Below are positions 1 to 9,981 of a stretch of DNA of 64,000 nucleotides, in pieces. The position numbers and the translations under genes were made by a program. A model generated the notes under the pieces. It made no database searches. It was not told where the DNA came from and worked only from the letters and a program-made list of their open reading frames with translations. The DNA comes from Photobacterium galatheae (GTDB lineage Bacteria > Pseudomonadota > Gammaproteobacteria > Enterobacterales > Vibrionaceae), in the NCBI RefSeq assembly GCF_000695255.1, contig NZ_JMIB01000043.1, positions 92,294 through 156,293 of the forward strand, read 5' to 3'. Every line of letters starts with the position of its first letter. Within the stretch, counting starts at the first letter, position 1.

Positions 1-400
1 TAACTGGTGCAATGCTTCGATGCCTGTTTCTCGAAAAACTGCAAGAAAATGTGGTTTTACTCAGCGGGTCAGAGCAATGCAGCTTCAGCCATTGCCACTC
101 AGCCTTCTCGCAGCTTTGAGCAAGGGCTGCTTCCTCATGAAAGCACTCGATGATCACAAATCATGAATATGGCTCATAGATTAATGAAATAATATCATTT
201 TTATTCATGGTATGGCCGAAGTATAAAAATACACTCTGTTGTTAACGCTACACAATATTACTGTTGATTCTCCGTGAAGCCTTCAGGCGAAAATCAAAGC
301 CACTGTGAAAACAACAGACTGGGAAAATAAAAAATAAAATTGTAAACCCCAGAAATAACAAGGAATAAATTCGAGTATATCTCAGACAATTGGATACCAG
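1..400. other. Non-coding start of window, no gene called
   Basis: All three forward frames stay open for roughly the first 110-165 bases, so the tail of an upstream gene cannot be assigned to a frame. No recognisable protein motif is seen. The rest is AT-rich and presumably carries the promoter of the methionine synthase pair that follows. Confidence 0.4.
162..209. promoter_or_regulatory. Inverted repeat upstream of mesX, possible operator
   Basis: CATGAAT at 162-168 is mirrored by ATTCATG at 203-209 in an AT-rich stretch about 190 bases before mesX. The half-sites contain TGAA/TTCA as in MetR-type sites, but the spacing is far longer than for MetR. The regulatory role is a guess from position. 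Confidence 0.2.
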
Positions 401-1384
401 ATGAGCATGAATAGAGATTTTAAATTTACAATCAAGCATATTAGCTTCGATGAAAATTATCAGCCTTCAGACAACACCCGTATTACAACCAACTTTGCGA
501 ATTTGGCGAGAGGAAATCACCGCCAGGAGAACTTGCGTAACGCCTTAAAGATGATTGACAATCGTTTTAATGCCTTGGCGAATTGGGATAATCCCAAAGG
601 TGATCGTTACTCTGTCGAACTTGAAATAATTTCAGTTGATATGGATATTGAAGGCAATGGCCAGACATTCCCATCAATTGAAGTATTAAAGACGAATATT
701 GTTGACCATCAGACCAATGAACGCATTGAAGGGATTGTCGGGAATAATTTTTCCTCTTATGTTCGAGATTATGATTTTAGCGTATTACTGTTGAATCATA
801 ATAAGAATCAACCCAAATTCAGCATTCCAGATGATTTTGGTGATCTCCATGGAAAGCTGTTTCAATGCTTTGTTCATTCAAAGACTTACAAAGATAATTT
901 TAGTAAACCACCTGTCATATGTCTCAGTGTTTCAGACAACAAGACCTATCATCGGACTGAAAATCAGCATCCCGTATTGGGTTTTGAATATCAGCCAAAT
1001 GAGTCTTCTTTAACTGAACAATATTTCAAAAAAATGGGGCTACAGGTTCGCTATTTTATGCCCCCCAATAGTGTTGCGCCTTTGGCATTTTATTTCTTTG
1101 GGGATTTACTCAATGATTACACGAATCTTGAGCTAATCAGCACCATCAGCACGATGGAGACTTTTCAAAAAATTTACCGACCTGAAATTTATAATGCGAA
1201 TGCATCAGCAGGTCGATGCTATCAACCCGATTTAAAGAATCAGGACCATTCATTCACGCAAATTGTCTATGATCGAAAAGAACGTAGTCAGTTGGCGGTT
1301 GAGCAGGGAAAATTTGCTGAAGAACATTTCATCAAACCATACCAAACGATTCTTGAGCAGTGGTCTGCGAATTACGCTTTATAA
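401..1384 (+). CDS. mesX: MesX, DUF1852 partner of folate-independent methionine synthase
   Basis: A 327-residue DUF1852 protein. Members of this family sit beside a short MetE-like methionine synthase (MesD). Published genetics in Acinetobacter and relatives showed that MesD needs MesX and oxygen to make methionine without a methyl-folate donor. The protein looks soluble, with no signal peptide or membrane segment. A second ATG lies two codons in (407) and neither start has a strong ribosome site. It ends 21 bases before mesD, so the two are probably cotranscribed. GC content is visibly lower than in the chemotaxis and nitrate genes downstream, which hints at acquisition by transfer. The family call rests on overall sequence character plus the diagnostic neighbour. 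Confidence 0.8.
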   Translation: MSMNRDFKFTIKHISFDENYQPSDNTRITTNFANLARGNHRQENLRNALKMIDNRFNALANWDNPKGDRYSVELEIISVDMDIEGNGQTFPSIEVLKTNIVDHQTNERIEGIVGNNFSSYVRDYDFSVLLLNHNKNQPKFSIPDDFGDLHGKLFQCFVHSKTYKDNFSKPPVICLSVSDNKTYHRTENQHPVLGFEYQPNESSLTEQYFKKMGLQVRYFMPPNSVAPLAFYFFGDLLNDYTNLELISTISTMETFQKIYRPEIYNANASAGRCYQPDLKNQDHSFTQIVYDRKERSQLAVEQGKFAEEHFIKPYQTILEQWSANYAL

Positions 1385-1405
1385 TGAACGGAAATACATA
1401 ACAGT

Positions 1406-2443
1406 ATGATGAAAAAATTATTACCCACATCAACTTCAGGCAGTTTACCTAAACCTGCTTGGCTTGCGCAGCCAGAAACACTTTGGTCACCATGGAAATT
1501 GCAAGATCAAGAATTAACTGAAGGCAAACAAGACGCTTTGCGTGTGTCATTACAAGAGCAACAGCAAGCAGGTATTGATATTGTCAGTGATGGTGAGCAA
1601 ACGCGCCAGCACTTTGTCACGACCTTTATTGAGCACCTCAGCGGCGTTGACTTTGAGAACCGTAAAACCGTTAAAATTCGTGATCGCTATGATGCGAGTG
1701 TACCGACAGTCGTTGGCGCGGTGAGTCGCCAAAAGCCAGTTTTTGTTGAGGATGCTAAATTTTTACGTCAGCAAACCAAGCAACCGATTAAATGGGCGCT
1801 GCCAGGTCCCATGACGATGATCGATACGCTTTATGATGACCATTATCACAGCCGTGAAAAACTCGCCTGGGAATTTGCAAAAATTCTCAATCAGGAAGCC
1901 AAAGAATTAGAAGCTGCTGGTGTTGATATTATCCAATTTGATGAGCCTGCATTTAATGTGTTTTTTGATGAGGTCAACGATTGGGGGATTGCTGCTTTAG
2001 AACGGGCTATAGAAGGCCTGAAATGCGAAACTGCTGTACATATTTGCTATGGCTATGGCATCAAAGCCAATACAGACTGGAAAAAGACGCTGGGCTCCGA
2101 GTGGCGACAATACGAAGAAGTTTTTCCTAAACTGCAAAAATCGAATATCGATATTATCTCACTCGAATGTCACAACTCACGCGTTCCAATCGAACTGCTT
2201 GAACTGATTCGCGGTAAAAAAGTGATGGTCGGGGCCATTGATGTCGCAACCAATACCATTGAAACACCAGAGGAAGTCGCCAATACCCTGCGAAAAGCAC
2301 TCCAGTTTGTCGATGCCGACAAGCTCTATCCTTGTACCAACTGTGGGATGGCCCCCCTGTCTCGTCAAGTGGCAAGAGGCAAGCTCAATGCATTAAGTGC
2401 AGGCGCAGAAATCGTCCGGAGAGAACTCTTAGCCAAGTCCTGA
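1406..2443 (+). CDS. mesD: MesD, core-MetE folate-independent methionine synthase
   Basis: 345 residues, about the size of the C-terminal catalytic half of cobalamin-independent MetE, with no N-terminal folate-binding duplicate. The zinc ligands expected for MetE are present: His212 and Cys214 (HICYGYG), Glu254 (SLECHNSR) and Cys313 (TNCGMAP). An early SLPKP segment and the QFDEPAF motif near residue 177 are also typical. It should transfer a methyl group to homocysteine, but the methyl donor of MesD enzymes is not tetrahydrofolate. The adjacent mesX fits the oxygen-dependent MesD/MesX type. The start may be the first or second of two adjacent ATGs (1406 or 1409). Confidence 0.82.
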   Translation: MMKKLLPTSTSGSLPKPAWLAQPETLWSPWKLQDQELTEGKQDALRVSLQEQQQAGIDIVSDGEQTRQHFVTTFIEHLSGVDFENRKTVKIRDRYDASVPTVVGAVSRQKPVFVEDAKFLRQQTKQPIKWALPGPMTMIDTLYDDHYHSREKLAWEFAKILNQEAKELEAAGVDIIQFDEPAFNVFFDEVNDWGIAALERAIEGLKCETAVHICYGYGIKANTDWKKTLGSEWRQYEEVFPKLQKSNIDIISLECHNSRVPIELLELIRGKKVMVGAIDVATNTIETPEEVANTLRKALQFVDADKLYPCTNCGMAPLSRQVARGKLNALSAGAEIVRRELLAKS

Positions 2444-2479
2444 TTCCAGGACTTGCCGATAAATCAATGTGTCATCGGG

Positions 2480-2671
2480 TTACCTTTTTTGATTTGAGTA
2501 CATTCGACACCCATAATCGAATCGGTAGCCCGCTATACATGGCAATGACAAATACATGAGCGCAAACCATTCCCGTAATAAGATCGCTGCAACAACGGAG
2601 TGGGCGACACATTGTGCCGAAAAGAGCATCTGGCGTGCGTGAACAGACGCTAAGTTTGGCACTAATTTCAT
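2480..2671 (-). CDS. Possible small protein with perfect Shine-Dalgarno
   Basis: A 63-codon frame starts at an ATG (2671) placed six bases after GGGGGAGG, an unusually strong ribosome-binding site on the minus strand. The product would be hydrophobic in the middle (VVAAILLREWFALMYLSLPCI), suggesting one membrane segment, with a Tyr/Arg-rich end. I do not recognise it. It fills the otherwise empty gap between mesD and the chemoreceptor and is antisense to neither. It could be chance. Confidence 0.3.
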   Translation of the reverse strand: MKLVPNLASVHARQMLFSAQCVAHSVVAAILLREWFALMYLSLPCIAGYRFDYGCRMYSNQKR

Positions 2672-2748
2672 GCGTGACCTCCCCCTCGAACCGATCAAAA
2701 TAACCCGTTGTCGAGACAGATTCATTGAAATTTCAGCCACTCATCAAT

Positions 2749-2781
2749 AAAAAAGCCCGGTATCAAATCGATAAACCGGGC
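2749..2781 (-). terminator. Intrinsic terminator of the chemoreceptor operon
   Basis: Stem GCCCGGT / ACCGGGC (2755-2761 with 2775-2781) followed on the minus strand by six T residues, 27 bases past the chemoreceptor stop codon. Confidence 0.85.
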
Positions 2782-2807
2782 GATATACGATCCCTGAAAC
2801 GTCAAGG

Positions 2808-4445
2808 TTAAGCCAGCTTAAACCGGTGAATCATCTTCATCAGATCAGCGGAAACATGAATCAGTTCATCACTGGCCTGCGCCATCTGATTTGACTCGGA
2901 CGCAACCGACAACGACATATCTTTCAGGCTGACGACATTACTGTTGATATCATTCAGGGTCAGTGTCTGCTGCTCGGTTGCAGTCGCAATATGCTGATTC
3001 ATGGCCTGAATCGTCTGCACCTCACCGTTAATATGGTTCAGCGATTGACCGGCATCAACGGATATCTTGGAAGCATTTCTGGCTTTTTCCGTCCCCGTTT
3101 CCATCACTTTGACGGCATTTCCTGCACCATGCTGTAACTGCTCGACAATTTTCTGAATTTCCAGCGTCGATTCCTGAGTCCGCTGCGACAGTGTGCGCAC
3201 TTCATCGGCGACCACCGCAAAACCACGTCCGGCTTCACCGGCACGGGCAGCTTCGATTGCCGCGTTCAGAGCCAGCAAATTCGTCTGCTCAGCAATCCCC
3301 CGAATCACTTCCAGGACGGTATCCACATTCCGGCTCTCTGCCGCCAGCTGTTCCACCACCTGACTGGCCTGATCAATATTCTCTGCCAGTGCATTGGCTT
3401 CCTCGACGTTCTTATCAACAATCAATTTCCCGCTTTGTGTCCCTTTCGCAGCAGACAAACTGGCATCATTGGCTTCCACAGTGCGTCGGCTGACCTCCTC
3501 TACGGTTGCCAGCATCTCCGTCATCGCTGCGGCCAGTTGCTCCACATCATTTTGCTGCTGATTCAGATTACTATCCACAGTATGAATCGATGAGGACACC
3601 TGATTCGCAGCAGTAGCAACCTGGGTTCCAGCCTGATTGATTTGCAGCATGATCCCCTGAATGGATGCCACAAACTGATTAAAATATCGCGATAAAACGG
3701 CCAGCTCGTCGCTCCCCTGTTCATTCAGACGCTGAGTCAGATCGCCTTCCCCTCGCGAAAGCGCCTGCATCGCAGTCACAGTTTGCTTCAAAGGGGTTGT
3801 GATGGAACGAATCATCAATGCAACCAGCACGCCCAGCACAATCAGCATTCCCCCGGCATTCGTCAGCGATATAATTTCAGCCTGATGAATATCTTCCTGT
3901 AAAGCGACCATATTCATCCCGCTCCCGACAATCCATTGCCAGGGCACAAATTCCACCGCATAGCTGGTTTTGGGTTCCAGAACCGTATTATCCTGACCGG
4001 ATGGCCACTCATAGTCCATAAAGCCACCACCCTGTCTGGCTTTTTCATAGAGTTGCTGCACAAAATACACCCCGGCACCATCTTTCAGGTTGAGGGTATT
4101 TTTACCAATCATCGCCGGTACACCACTGGCTAACTGCACACCACTGCTATCCCCAACAAACACATAGTTTCCTTGATCAAAACGCATCGCCGATACGGCC
4201 TGAATCGCCGCCTGTTTCGCCTGCGATTCTGTCATATCACCCGAAATACTCAGGCTGTAAAAATGACCGATCACCCCCACCGCACTGTCGACCAGATTCA
4301 CCACTCCCTGTTCATAATTATCTCTCATAAAGTCACGCGTCTTGTTCGCGTTCACCAGCGTATTCACCAGTAAACCGAGCGCAAACAGCACCAGCAGCGC
4401 CCAAATCCGCGCTGCAATGCTGAAACCGGACAACCAGGTTCTCAT
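2808..4445 (-). CDS. Methyl-accepting chemotaxis protein with single Cache domain
   Basis: 545 residues. An N-terminal membrane helix (about 10-30) is followed by a periplasmic sCache_2-type sensor (about 35-190, with the [11 protein letters not shown] and WPSGQD...KTSYA...WQWIVGSGM pattern). A second membrane helix ([17 protein letters not shown]), a HAMP linker and a long cytoplasmic signalling coiled coil come next. The conserved hairpin tip is present ([28 protein letters not shown]). It should sense a small molecule in the periplasm and control CheA; the ligand is not deducible. The start has a good AAGGAG site. It is last in an operon after a small helical protein and an NHL propeller, with a 12-base gap. 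No C-terminal CheR-tethering pentapeptide is seen. Confidence 0.95.
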   Translation of the reverse strand: MRTWLSGFSIAARIWALLVLFALGLLVNTLVNANKTRDFMRDNYEQGVVNLVDSAVGVIGHFYSLSISGDMTESQAKQAAIQAVSAMRFDQGNYVFVGDSSGVQLASGVPAMIGKNTLNLKDGAGVYFVQQLYEKARQGGGFMDYEWPSGQDNTVLEPKTSYAVEFVPWQWIVGSGMNMVALQEDIHQAEIISLTNAGGMLIVLGVLVALMIRSITTPLKQTVTAMQALSRGEGDLTQRLNEQGSDELAVLSRYFNQFVASIQGIMLQINQAGTQVATAANQVSSSIHTVDSNLNQQQNDVEQLAAAMTEMLATVEEVSRRTVEANDASLSAAKGTQSGKLIVDKNVEEANALAENIDQASQVVEQLAAESRNVDTVLEVIRGIAEQTNLLALNAAIEAARAGEAGRGFAVVADEVRTLSQRTQESTLEIQKIVEQLQHGAGNAVKVMETGTEKARNASKISVDAGQSLNHINGEVQTIQAMNQHIATATEQQTLTLNDINSNVVSLKDMSLSVASESNQMAQASDELIHVSADLMKMIHRFKLA

Positions 4446-4456
4446 TCTGTTTCTCC

Positions 4457-4711
4457 TTAGCTTTCGTGAGGTGTGCTCAACCCGCGAGCCTTAAGGCATG
4501 AATGATGCTGCTGATGCAGATCGCGTAACTTTGCCTGACTTTGCTGCAATGCTTCACCCTGATTCGCCACAAAATGATTCACGGCATCATCCAGTGAAGC
4601 CAACAATTCATGAGACTGAGCGACATGCTTTTCTTGCTGTTCCGGTGTATCCCGGTTGCTCGCATGCTTGATTCGCTTGTTTTGGGCTAGCTGAAATACG
4701 TTTTCCATCAT
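4457..4711 (-). CDS. Small helical protein between NHL protein and chemoreceptor
   Basis: 84 residues, strongly charged and predicted all-helical ([40 protein letters not shown]), without signal or membrane segment. Its start overlaps the stop of the upstream NHL gene as ATGA, implying translational coupling, and the chemoreceptor follows at once. An adaptor or accessory role in the same signalling unit is inferred from position only. I do not recognise a family. Confidence 0.75.
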   Translation of the reverse strand: MMENVFQLAQNKRIKHASNRDTPEQQEKHVAQSHELLASLDDAVNHFVANQGEALQQSQAKLRDLHQQHHSCLKARGLSTPHES

Positions 4712-6786
4712 CTGGTTCCTTCTTGCTCATGGTGATCAAAACGGTACACATTGATACGGTTTAACGCACAATCCGGCAGGTAGATATGGTTATTATTGGC
4801 ATGCAACAGATAAGGCATCCACAATTGCCCTTTGCTTGCATCCGCCCCAAAACTGCTGAAACTGTCGACAATGTTTCCATTCAAATCGAAAACTTTGATC
4901 GCCCGGTTCACCAGATCTGAAACAAACAGGTGCTGATTATCGTAATCAATACTGGTGGGCAGGAGAAAATGATCGCTGTCGATGCTATAACCCGGCTGAC
5001 CAAAACTATGCACCCATTTCATCCCGTTATCGAAAATCTGAACCCGGTTATTATTCTGATCCGTCACGTAGAGTCGACCCTGTTCACAAACCGTGATATC
5101 TGTCGGCGTATGGAACTGGCCATTGGCCTGACCCAGCTCACCGAATACTTCAACCAACCCCGCGACGCCTGAAGGACTGAGCCGCCAGCGAGCAATCCGG
5201 TTATTGCCGGAATCTGCAATGAAGATATCGTTACTGACCGGATCGATGGCCAGTCCCTGCGGCTTATTCAATTGCCACGGCGCACTCCCCATCCCTCCGA
5301 AGTTGGTATAAGGCACCAGTTCTCCCAATCGGTTGTCATACTGAAAAATAGTGACAATACCGCTCAGATAATTACCGACCACAATCATGGGGACATCAAA
5401 GTCCAGTTGGCCCGGTAATGGCTGTTGCGGCTTGTAAGCTGCAATCCCCAACGAGCCAGGCATCAGTGGCAGACTAATCGGCATCGACGATTCCTGTTTG
5501 CCATTCTCACTGGCCTGCAACTGAAAGTTCCCGGCATCGACCATCCACAGCACATCTTTGGGATCATCAAATTTGTCATTGAGCATCACCCGCAGCCAGG
5601 TCTGCTGCCAACGCTGCACCCACTCCAGTTGAGTGGTCACTGCCAGATTCCACCAGGCGGGCATCGCAGCCGGCTGTAACGCCTTCAGCCAAGTTTCCTG
5701 CAATGACAACTGATGCGCAAACCAGCGCTCAAACAGTGCCACAAAAGGAGACGGCACCACGGCTTTCACAGCAGCATCCAGTGCGCCGGCAACCGCAGTG
5801 ATGAAATGAAACTGGCCCGGATTATCCCGTTCATCTCCCACAGAGGCGAGTACCCGAGTCGATGCCGCGTCACCATCACCCACACGGGACAAGTCAATTT
5901 CATGCATCTGCAAGGTGGCCAGAATCGGCTCAGTAATCAGCATTTTGTGGGTGTCCGGCACAGCCGTCACCTGAATCGGGGAGAAGAAACCTTCCAGCTC
6001 CCCCTGAGCGTGGCCAGCCATGTCATACACGGAAATCGCATTGTTTTTCGCGCCCGGGATCAGAATGCGATTCTGGGTCACCGAGACATCCCGCGCCAGC
6101 GCCAGACCATCAAGATAGCATTTGCCATTCGCCTGAAAAGGCACCCCTTTCCCTTGCCAGTCGCAACGCACAACGGTCGCAAACCCTGTGTTCGCAATAT
6201 ACAAATACCCCTGCTCGTCCCGACTCAGTCCCTGTGGCCAGAGAAAGTGAATCGGCCCGTTTTCCGTTTCCACCGCATGCAACGAACGACGATATTCCCC
6301 GTCTTCCGAAAAAATCACCAGACGACTGGCACCCCCCGGTCCCTCATAGAACTCATCAGCCACACACAATTCGCCCCGCCAGAAAGTCAGGCCATTCGGG
6401 CCTTTTAAAGCCACATCTTGTTCATTACCAAAACGTTTGACAGACGTAATGGACAACGCCTGATCATATTCAAGAATATGGACACGCGTATTCCCAATAT
6501 CACTGACATAGATCCAGTTTCGCTCTGGGTGAGGTAACAAGCGAAATGGCATATTAAACTGCTGTTCGCCGTCGCCGGTCGAACCGAACACAGCCAACAA
6601 ATGCATCATCTCTTTGTCGAAGATCAACAGGCGATTATGCGCGGTATCTGCCAGCCAGATGTGCCCGAAATGATCAATGCAGTTCCCCACTGGGGTATTT
6701 AGAGACACATGACCTGAAGCCAAACATGGTAATGCGGGCAAAGCCGTGCATACCGTGCCAATCGTAGAAAGAAAATGAATACCCAT
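4708..6786 (-). CDS. NHL-repeat beta-propeller protein
   Basis: 692 residues made of repeated NHL blades with the hallmark G-N-xx-H-V/I motif: ADTAHNRLLIFD, SDIGNTRVHILE, ADSGNNRIARW, TDQNNNRVQIFDNG and SDLVNRAIKVFD. Two propellers seem to be joined by a helical region (about 330-400, rich in Trp: RWFAHQLSLQETWLKALQPA). No clear signal peptide is present. NHL propellers serve as protein or RNA binding platforms; no enzyme motif is seen. It is first in an operon with a small helical protein and a chemoreceptor. Its partner and cellular location are unknown. Confidence 0.85.
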   Translation of the reverse strand: MGIHFLSTIGTVCTALPALPCLASGHVSLNTPVGNCIDHFGHIWLADTAHNRLLIFDKEMMHLLAVFGSTGDGEQQFNMPFRLLPHPERNWIYVSDIGNTRVHILEYDQALSITSVKRFGNEQDVALKGPNGLTFWRGELCVADEFYEGPGGASRLVIFSEDGEYRRSLHAVETENGPIHFLWPQGLSRDEQGYLYIANTGFATVVRCDWQGKGVPFQANGKCYLDGLALARDVSVTQNRILIPGAKNNAISVYDMAGHAQGELEGFFSPIQVTAVPDTHKMLITEPILATLQMHEIDLSRVGDGDAASTRVLASVGDERDNPGQFHFITAVAGALDAAVKAVVPSPFVALFERWFAHQLSLQETWLKALQPAAMPAWWNLAVTTQLEWVQRWQQTWLRVMLNDKFDDPKDVLWMVDAGNFQLQASENGKQESSMPISLPLMPGSLGIAAYKPQQPLPGQLDFDVPMIVVGNYLSGIVTIFQYDNRLGELVPYTNFGGMGSAPWQLNKPQGLAIDPVSNDIFIADSGNNRIARWRLSPSGVAGLVEVFGELGQANGQFHTPTDITVCEQGRLYVTDQNNNRVQIFDNGMKWVHSFGQPGYSIDSDHFLLPTSIDYDNQHLFVSDLVNRAIKVFDLNGNIVDSFSSFGADASKGQLWMPYLLHANNNHIYLPDCALNRINVYRFDHHEQEGTR

Positions 6787-6995
6787 ATGGCGACCTGCTC
6801 ACAAAGAGATACGTTAATTTTTAATTCGCTCACTGTATGGATAGATGAGCCAGAGGGTATTGAGAAACAGGACTTTCGAATTTTTGAGAGTGTTCAAAAT
6901 TCATACAAGTTATCGACAAAGTTGCAGGCGGATTCTGGTATTTTCCTGAATTTATGATCTGATAACATCGTCAATTAATTGACGAGATCAGACGG

Positions 6996-7030
6996 AAAAA
7001 ATGCCAGCCGGTGGCGGAATCGGCTGGCAT
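6996..7030 (-). terminator. Strong terminator after nirBD
   Basis: A ten-base stem ATGCCAGCCG / CGGCTGGCAT (7001-7010 with 7021-7030) followed on the minus strand by a run of T. It closes the nitrate assimilation operon 35 bases past nirD. Confidence 0.92.
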
Positions 7031-7064
7031 ATACCCTAATATCACGGCTGATTTCTAACTGGGC

Positions 7065-7418
7065 TCAGGACTTAGAAAGAAATGATGGCGCGATGGTGTT
7101 CACCCACACTTCGCCGTGTTCTACTTTGACCGGCCAGACCCGAATGCGAACCTCCGGTTGCTCAAGACACTGGCCCGTCTTTAAGCTGAAGTGCTGTTTA
7201 TAAAGTGGCGACGCCACACTCAACTCGCCGTTGATATCCCCGAGAATCCCCCTTGCCATCACGAAAGCCTGACCAATCGGGTCCCAGTTATCCAGTGCAT
7301 AAACCCCCGGTTGAAGCGCGGGCACATAAAACAACGCCAACTGTGTACCATCAACCCAAGCCCCCATCCCTGAATTCGCAATCAGATCATCCAGATGACA
7401 AACTTTTAACCAGTTCAT
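7065..7418 (-). CDS. nirD: Nitrite reductase (NADH) small subunit
   Basis: 117 residues from the ATG at 7418, chosen because it overlaps the nirB stop as ATGA; an upstream in-frame start is less likely. It has the Rieske-like NirD fold (NWLKVCHLDDL, YALDNWDPIGQAFVMARGILGD, ASPLYKQHFSLKTGQCLEQP) and, as is normal for NirD, lacks the Cys/His iron ligands of true Rieske proteins. It forms the cytoplasmic NirBD complex that reduces nitrite to ammonium. It is last in the nitrate operon and is followed by a strong terminator. Confidence 0.95.
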   Translation of the reverse strand: MNWLKVCHLDDLIANSGMGAWVDGTQLALFYVPALQPGVYALDNWDPIGQAFVMARGILGDINGELSVASPLYKQHFSLKTGQCLEQPEVRIRVWPVKVEHGEVWVNTIAPSFLSKS

Positions 7419-9952
7419 ACGCCCTCCTGCTCTACCTGACATTGATTTTCAGGGACCGGTTCAAGCACCTGCACCGGAATGCGCTGACCGCGCTCACGAC
7501 GGTAATCCGGCGTGACCGTGTCACCGCTGTCATTCACAAAACGGCGGAAACGCGCCAGTTTCTCCGGTGTCGACAACGTGGTTTTCCATTCGCACTGATA
7601 GGTCTCCACCACATGCTGCATTTGCTTTTCCAGCTCAGCATTGATGCCCAGACTGTCGTCCACCACCACACTGCGCAGATAGTCCAGCCCACCATCGAGA
7701 TTCTGTAACCAGACCGACGTACGTTGCAGCCGGTCAGCGGTGCGGACATAAAACATCAGCACCCGGTCGATCAGGGTCACCAGCTCATCCGTTGACAGAT
7801 CCGACATCAGCAAATCGGCATGACGCGGGCGCATCCCGCCATTACCGCAAACATACAGGTTCCAGCCGTTTTCTGTCGCAATCACGCCGATATCTTTACT
7901 CTGAGCTTCAGCACATTCCCGGGTACACCCAGACACCGCAAACTTGAGTTTGTGCGGCGAACGCAGCCCTTTGTAGCGATTCTCCAGCATAATCGCCAGA
8001 CCGATTGAATCGTCGACGCCATACCGACACCAGGTTGATCCAACGCAGGATTTCACCGTTCTTAGCGATTTTCCGTAGGCATGGCCGGTCTCAAATCCGG
8101 CATCAATCAGGGCCTGCCAGATATCCGGCAACTGTTCGAGCTGTGCCCCGAACAAATCAACCCGCTGCCCCCCGGTGATCTTGGTATAGAGATCGTATTT
8201 TCTGGCAACTTCCCCTAAAACAATCAGCTTCTCCGGGGTAATTTCCCCGCCCGGAATCCGGGGCACCACGGAATAACTGCCATCTTTTTGGATGTTCGCC
8301 AGAAAAGCATCATTGGTATCCTGCAATGGCTGATGCTGCGGTTCGAGTACATGCTCATTCCACAAAGAGGCAAAAATTGAGGCAGCCGCAGGCTTACACA
8401 CATCGCAGCCCATGCCCTGACCATGCAGGGCGATCAAGTCGTCAAACTGTTTGATTTGCCCGACCTGCACCAGATGGAACAACTCCTGACGGGTATAAGC
8501 GAAATGCTCACAAAGATGATTGCTAACTGCCATACCCAATGCTGCGAGTTCTTCATCCAGAATCGATTTCACCATGGTGCTGCAACCGCCGCAGCCTGTC
8601 CCGGCTTTGGTACAGCTTTTCAGCTCAGACAGGTCATGCGTCCCCGCCTGCACCGCAGCCGTAATTGCTCCCCGGGTCACGTTATGGCAGGAGCAGACAA
8701 TCGCCCCGGCATCTTTGCTGCCCTGCAACGCAGAACAGTCAAACAGCAGTTCAGCCGGATGTGCAGGCAGCGGCATGTCATTGAGGTAACATTGCAGCAG
8801 GGCATCATAATCCTGATTGTCCCCAATCAGAATCGCGCCCAGCAGCTTGTCGCCGGTGTCATTGACCACCAGCTTTTTGTACACCCCGGCACGCATGTCC
8901 TGTAACACCATTTCCTGACAGCCTTCGCCCTGGCCGAGCGAGTTACCAATGGCAGATACATCCACGCCCATGAGTTTGAGTTTGGTGCTCATGTCCGCGC
9001 CACTGAAGGTGCTGTCGCCCCCTAAAATCTGATCGGCTGCAATCCGCGCCATGCGGTATCCCGGCGCCACCAGCCCGAAAATCCGCTGCTGCCACAACGC
9101 ACATTCGCCGATGGCGTAGATATTGGGGTCGCTGGTCTGGCAGGCATCGTTGATCACAATGCCGCCGCGTTCACCAATGTCCAGCCCGCACTGACGAGCC
9201 AGTGCATCCTGCGGGCGGATCCCGGCGGAAAACACGATCACATCCACTTCCAGTGGCGCATGATCCTGAAAATTCATCCGGTGAAAAGCGGTTTCTCCAT
9301 CCGTAATCGCCGTGGTTGCCCGGCTGGTGTGCACCTGCACGTCCAACGCACTGACTTTACTTTTCAGCAATGCGCTCCCGGCATCATCAATCTGAACCGG
9401 CATCAATCGCGGCGCAAATTCCACCACATGGGTTTCAAGCCCCAGCAGACGCAGCGCATTGGCCGCCTCCAGCCCCAGCAACCCGCCGCCGACGACCGCG
9501 CCGGTTTTCGCACCGGCACAGGCCGTTTTAATGGCAGACAGATCATCAAGCGTCCGGTAAACAAAACAGTTGTCTCTGTCACTGCCCTGCACCGGTGGCA
9601 CAAAAGGATAAGAGCCGGTCGCCAGCACCAGTTTGTCGTAGGCCAGCTGGCTGTCACTGGCTAAGGTGACACGCTGTTTTTCACGGTCTATGCCGACAAC
9701 CTGCTCTCCCAGCAGCAGCTCAATGCCATTGTCCAGATACCACTGTTCGTTGCTCAGCAGTAGATCCTGATGATCACTGCCGGAAAAGAGGGACGACAGA
9801 TGAACCCGGTCGTAAGCGACAAAGCGCTCTTCGCCCAGCACAATCATCTGGTAAGACTGATGGGCATTTTTTGCCACCAGCTGTTCGATAAAGTGATGGC
9901 CGACCATGCCGTTACCCACCACCAGTAATTTTTCGCGTTGCATCAACATCAT
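7415..9952 (-). CDS. nirB: Nitrite reductase (NADH) large subunit
   Basis: 845 residues, full length for NirB. Order: FAD/NAD(P)H oxidoreductase domain (VVGNGMVGHHF at the start, then a second nucleotide site GAVVGGGLLGLEAANAL), a bfd-like [2Fe-2S] domain (VCSCHNVTRG...CTKAGTGCGGC), then the sulfite/nitrite reductase half binding siroheme and [4Fe-4S] (SCVGSTWCRYG, SGCTRECAEAQ). It reduces nitrite to ammonium with NADH in the cytoplasm. Two alternative in-frame ATGs lie within the first four codons. Siroheme supply comes from cobA in the same locus. It follows the nitrate ABC transporter genes by about 30 bases. Confidence 0.97.
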   Translation of the reverse strand: MMLMQREKLLVVGNGMVGHHFIEQLVAKNAHQSYQMIVLGEERFVAYDRVHLSSLFSGSDHQDLLLSNEQWYLDNGIELLLGEQVVGIDREKQRVTLASDSQLAYDKLVLATGSYPFVPPVQGSDRDNCFVYRTLDDLSAIKTACAGAKTGAVVGGGLLGLEAANALRLLGLETHVVEFAPRLMPVQIDDAGSALLKSKVSALDVQVHTSRATTAITDGETAFHRMNFQDHAPLEVDVIVFSAGIRPQDALARQCGLDIGERGGIVINDACQTSDPNIYAIGECALWQQRIFGLVAPGYRMARIAADQILGGDSTFSGADMSTKLKLMGVDVSAIGNSLGQGEGCQEMVLQDMRAGVYKKLVVNDTGDKLLGAILIGDNQDYDALLQCYLNDMPLPAHPAELLFDCSALQGSKDAGAIVCSCHNVTRGAITAAVQAGTHDLSELKSCTKAGTGCGGCSTMVKSILDEELAALGMAVSNHLCEHFAYTRQELFHLVQVGQIKQFDDLIALHGQGMGCDVCKPAAASIFASLWNEHVLEPQHQPLQDTNDAFLANIQKDGSYSVVPRIPGGEITPEKLIVLGEVARKYDLYTKITGGQRVDLFGAQLEQLPDIWQALIDAGFETGHAYGKSLRTVKSCVGSTWCRYGVDDSIGLAIMLENRYKGLRSPHKLKFAVSGCTRECAEAQSKDIGVIATENGWNLYVCGNGGMRPRHADLLMSDLSTDELVTLIDRVLMFYVRTADRLQRTSVWLQNLDGGLDYLRSVVVDDSLGINAELEKQMQHVVETYQCEWKTTLSTPEKLARFRRFVNDSGDTVTPDYRRERGQRIPVQVLEPVPENQCQVEQEGV

Positions 9953-9981
9953 GCTCTCCTGAACTGTGTTTAGGTCCCGAA

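Noticed and set aside
5713..6408. 231-codon plus-strand frame inside the NHL gene
   Set aside because: It is antisense to a well-supported NHL propeller and has no family motif or ribosome site.
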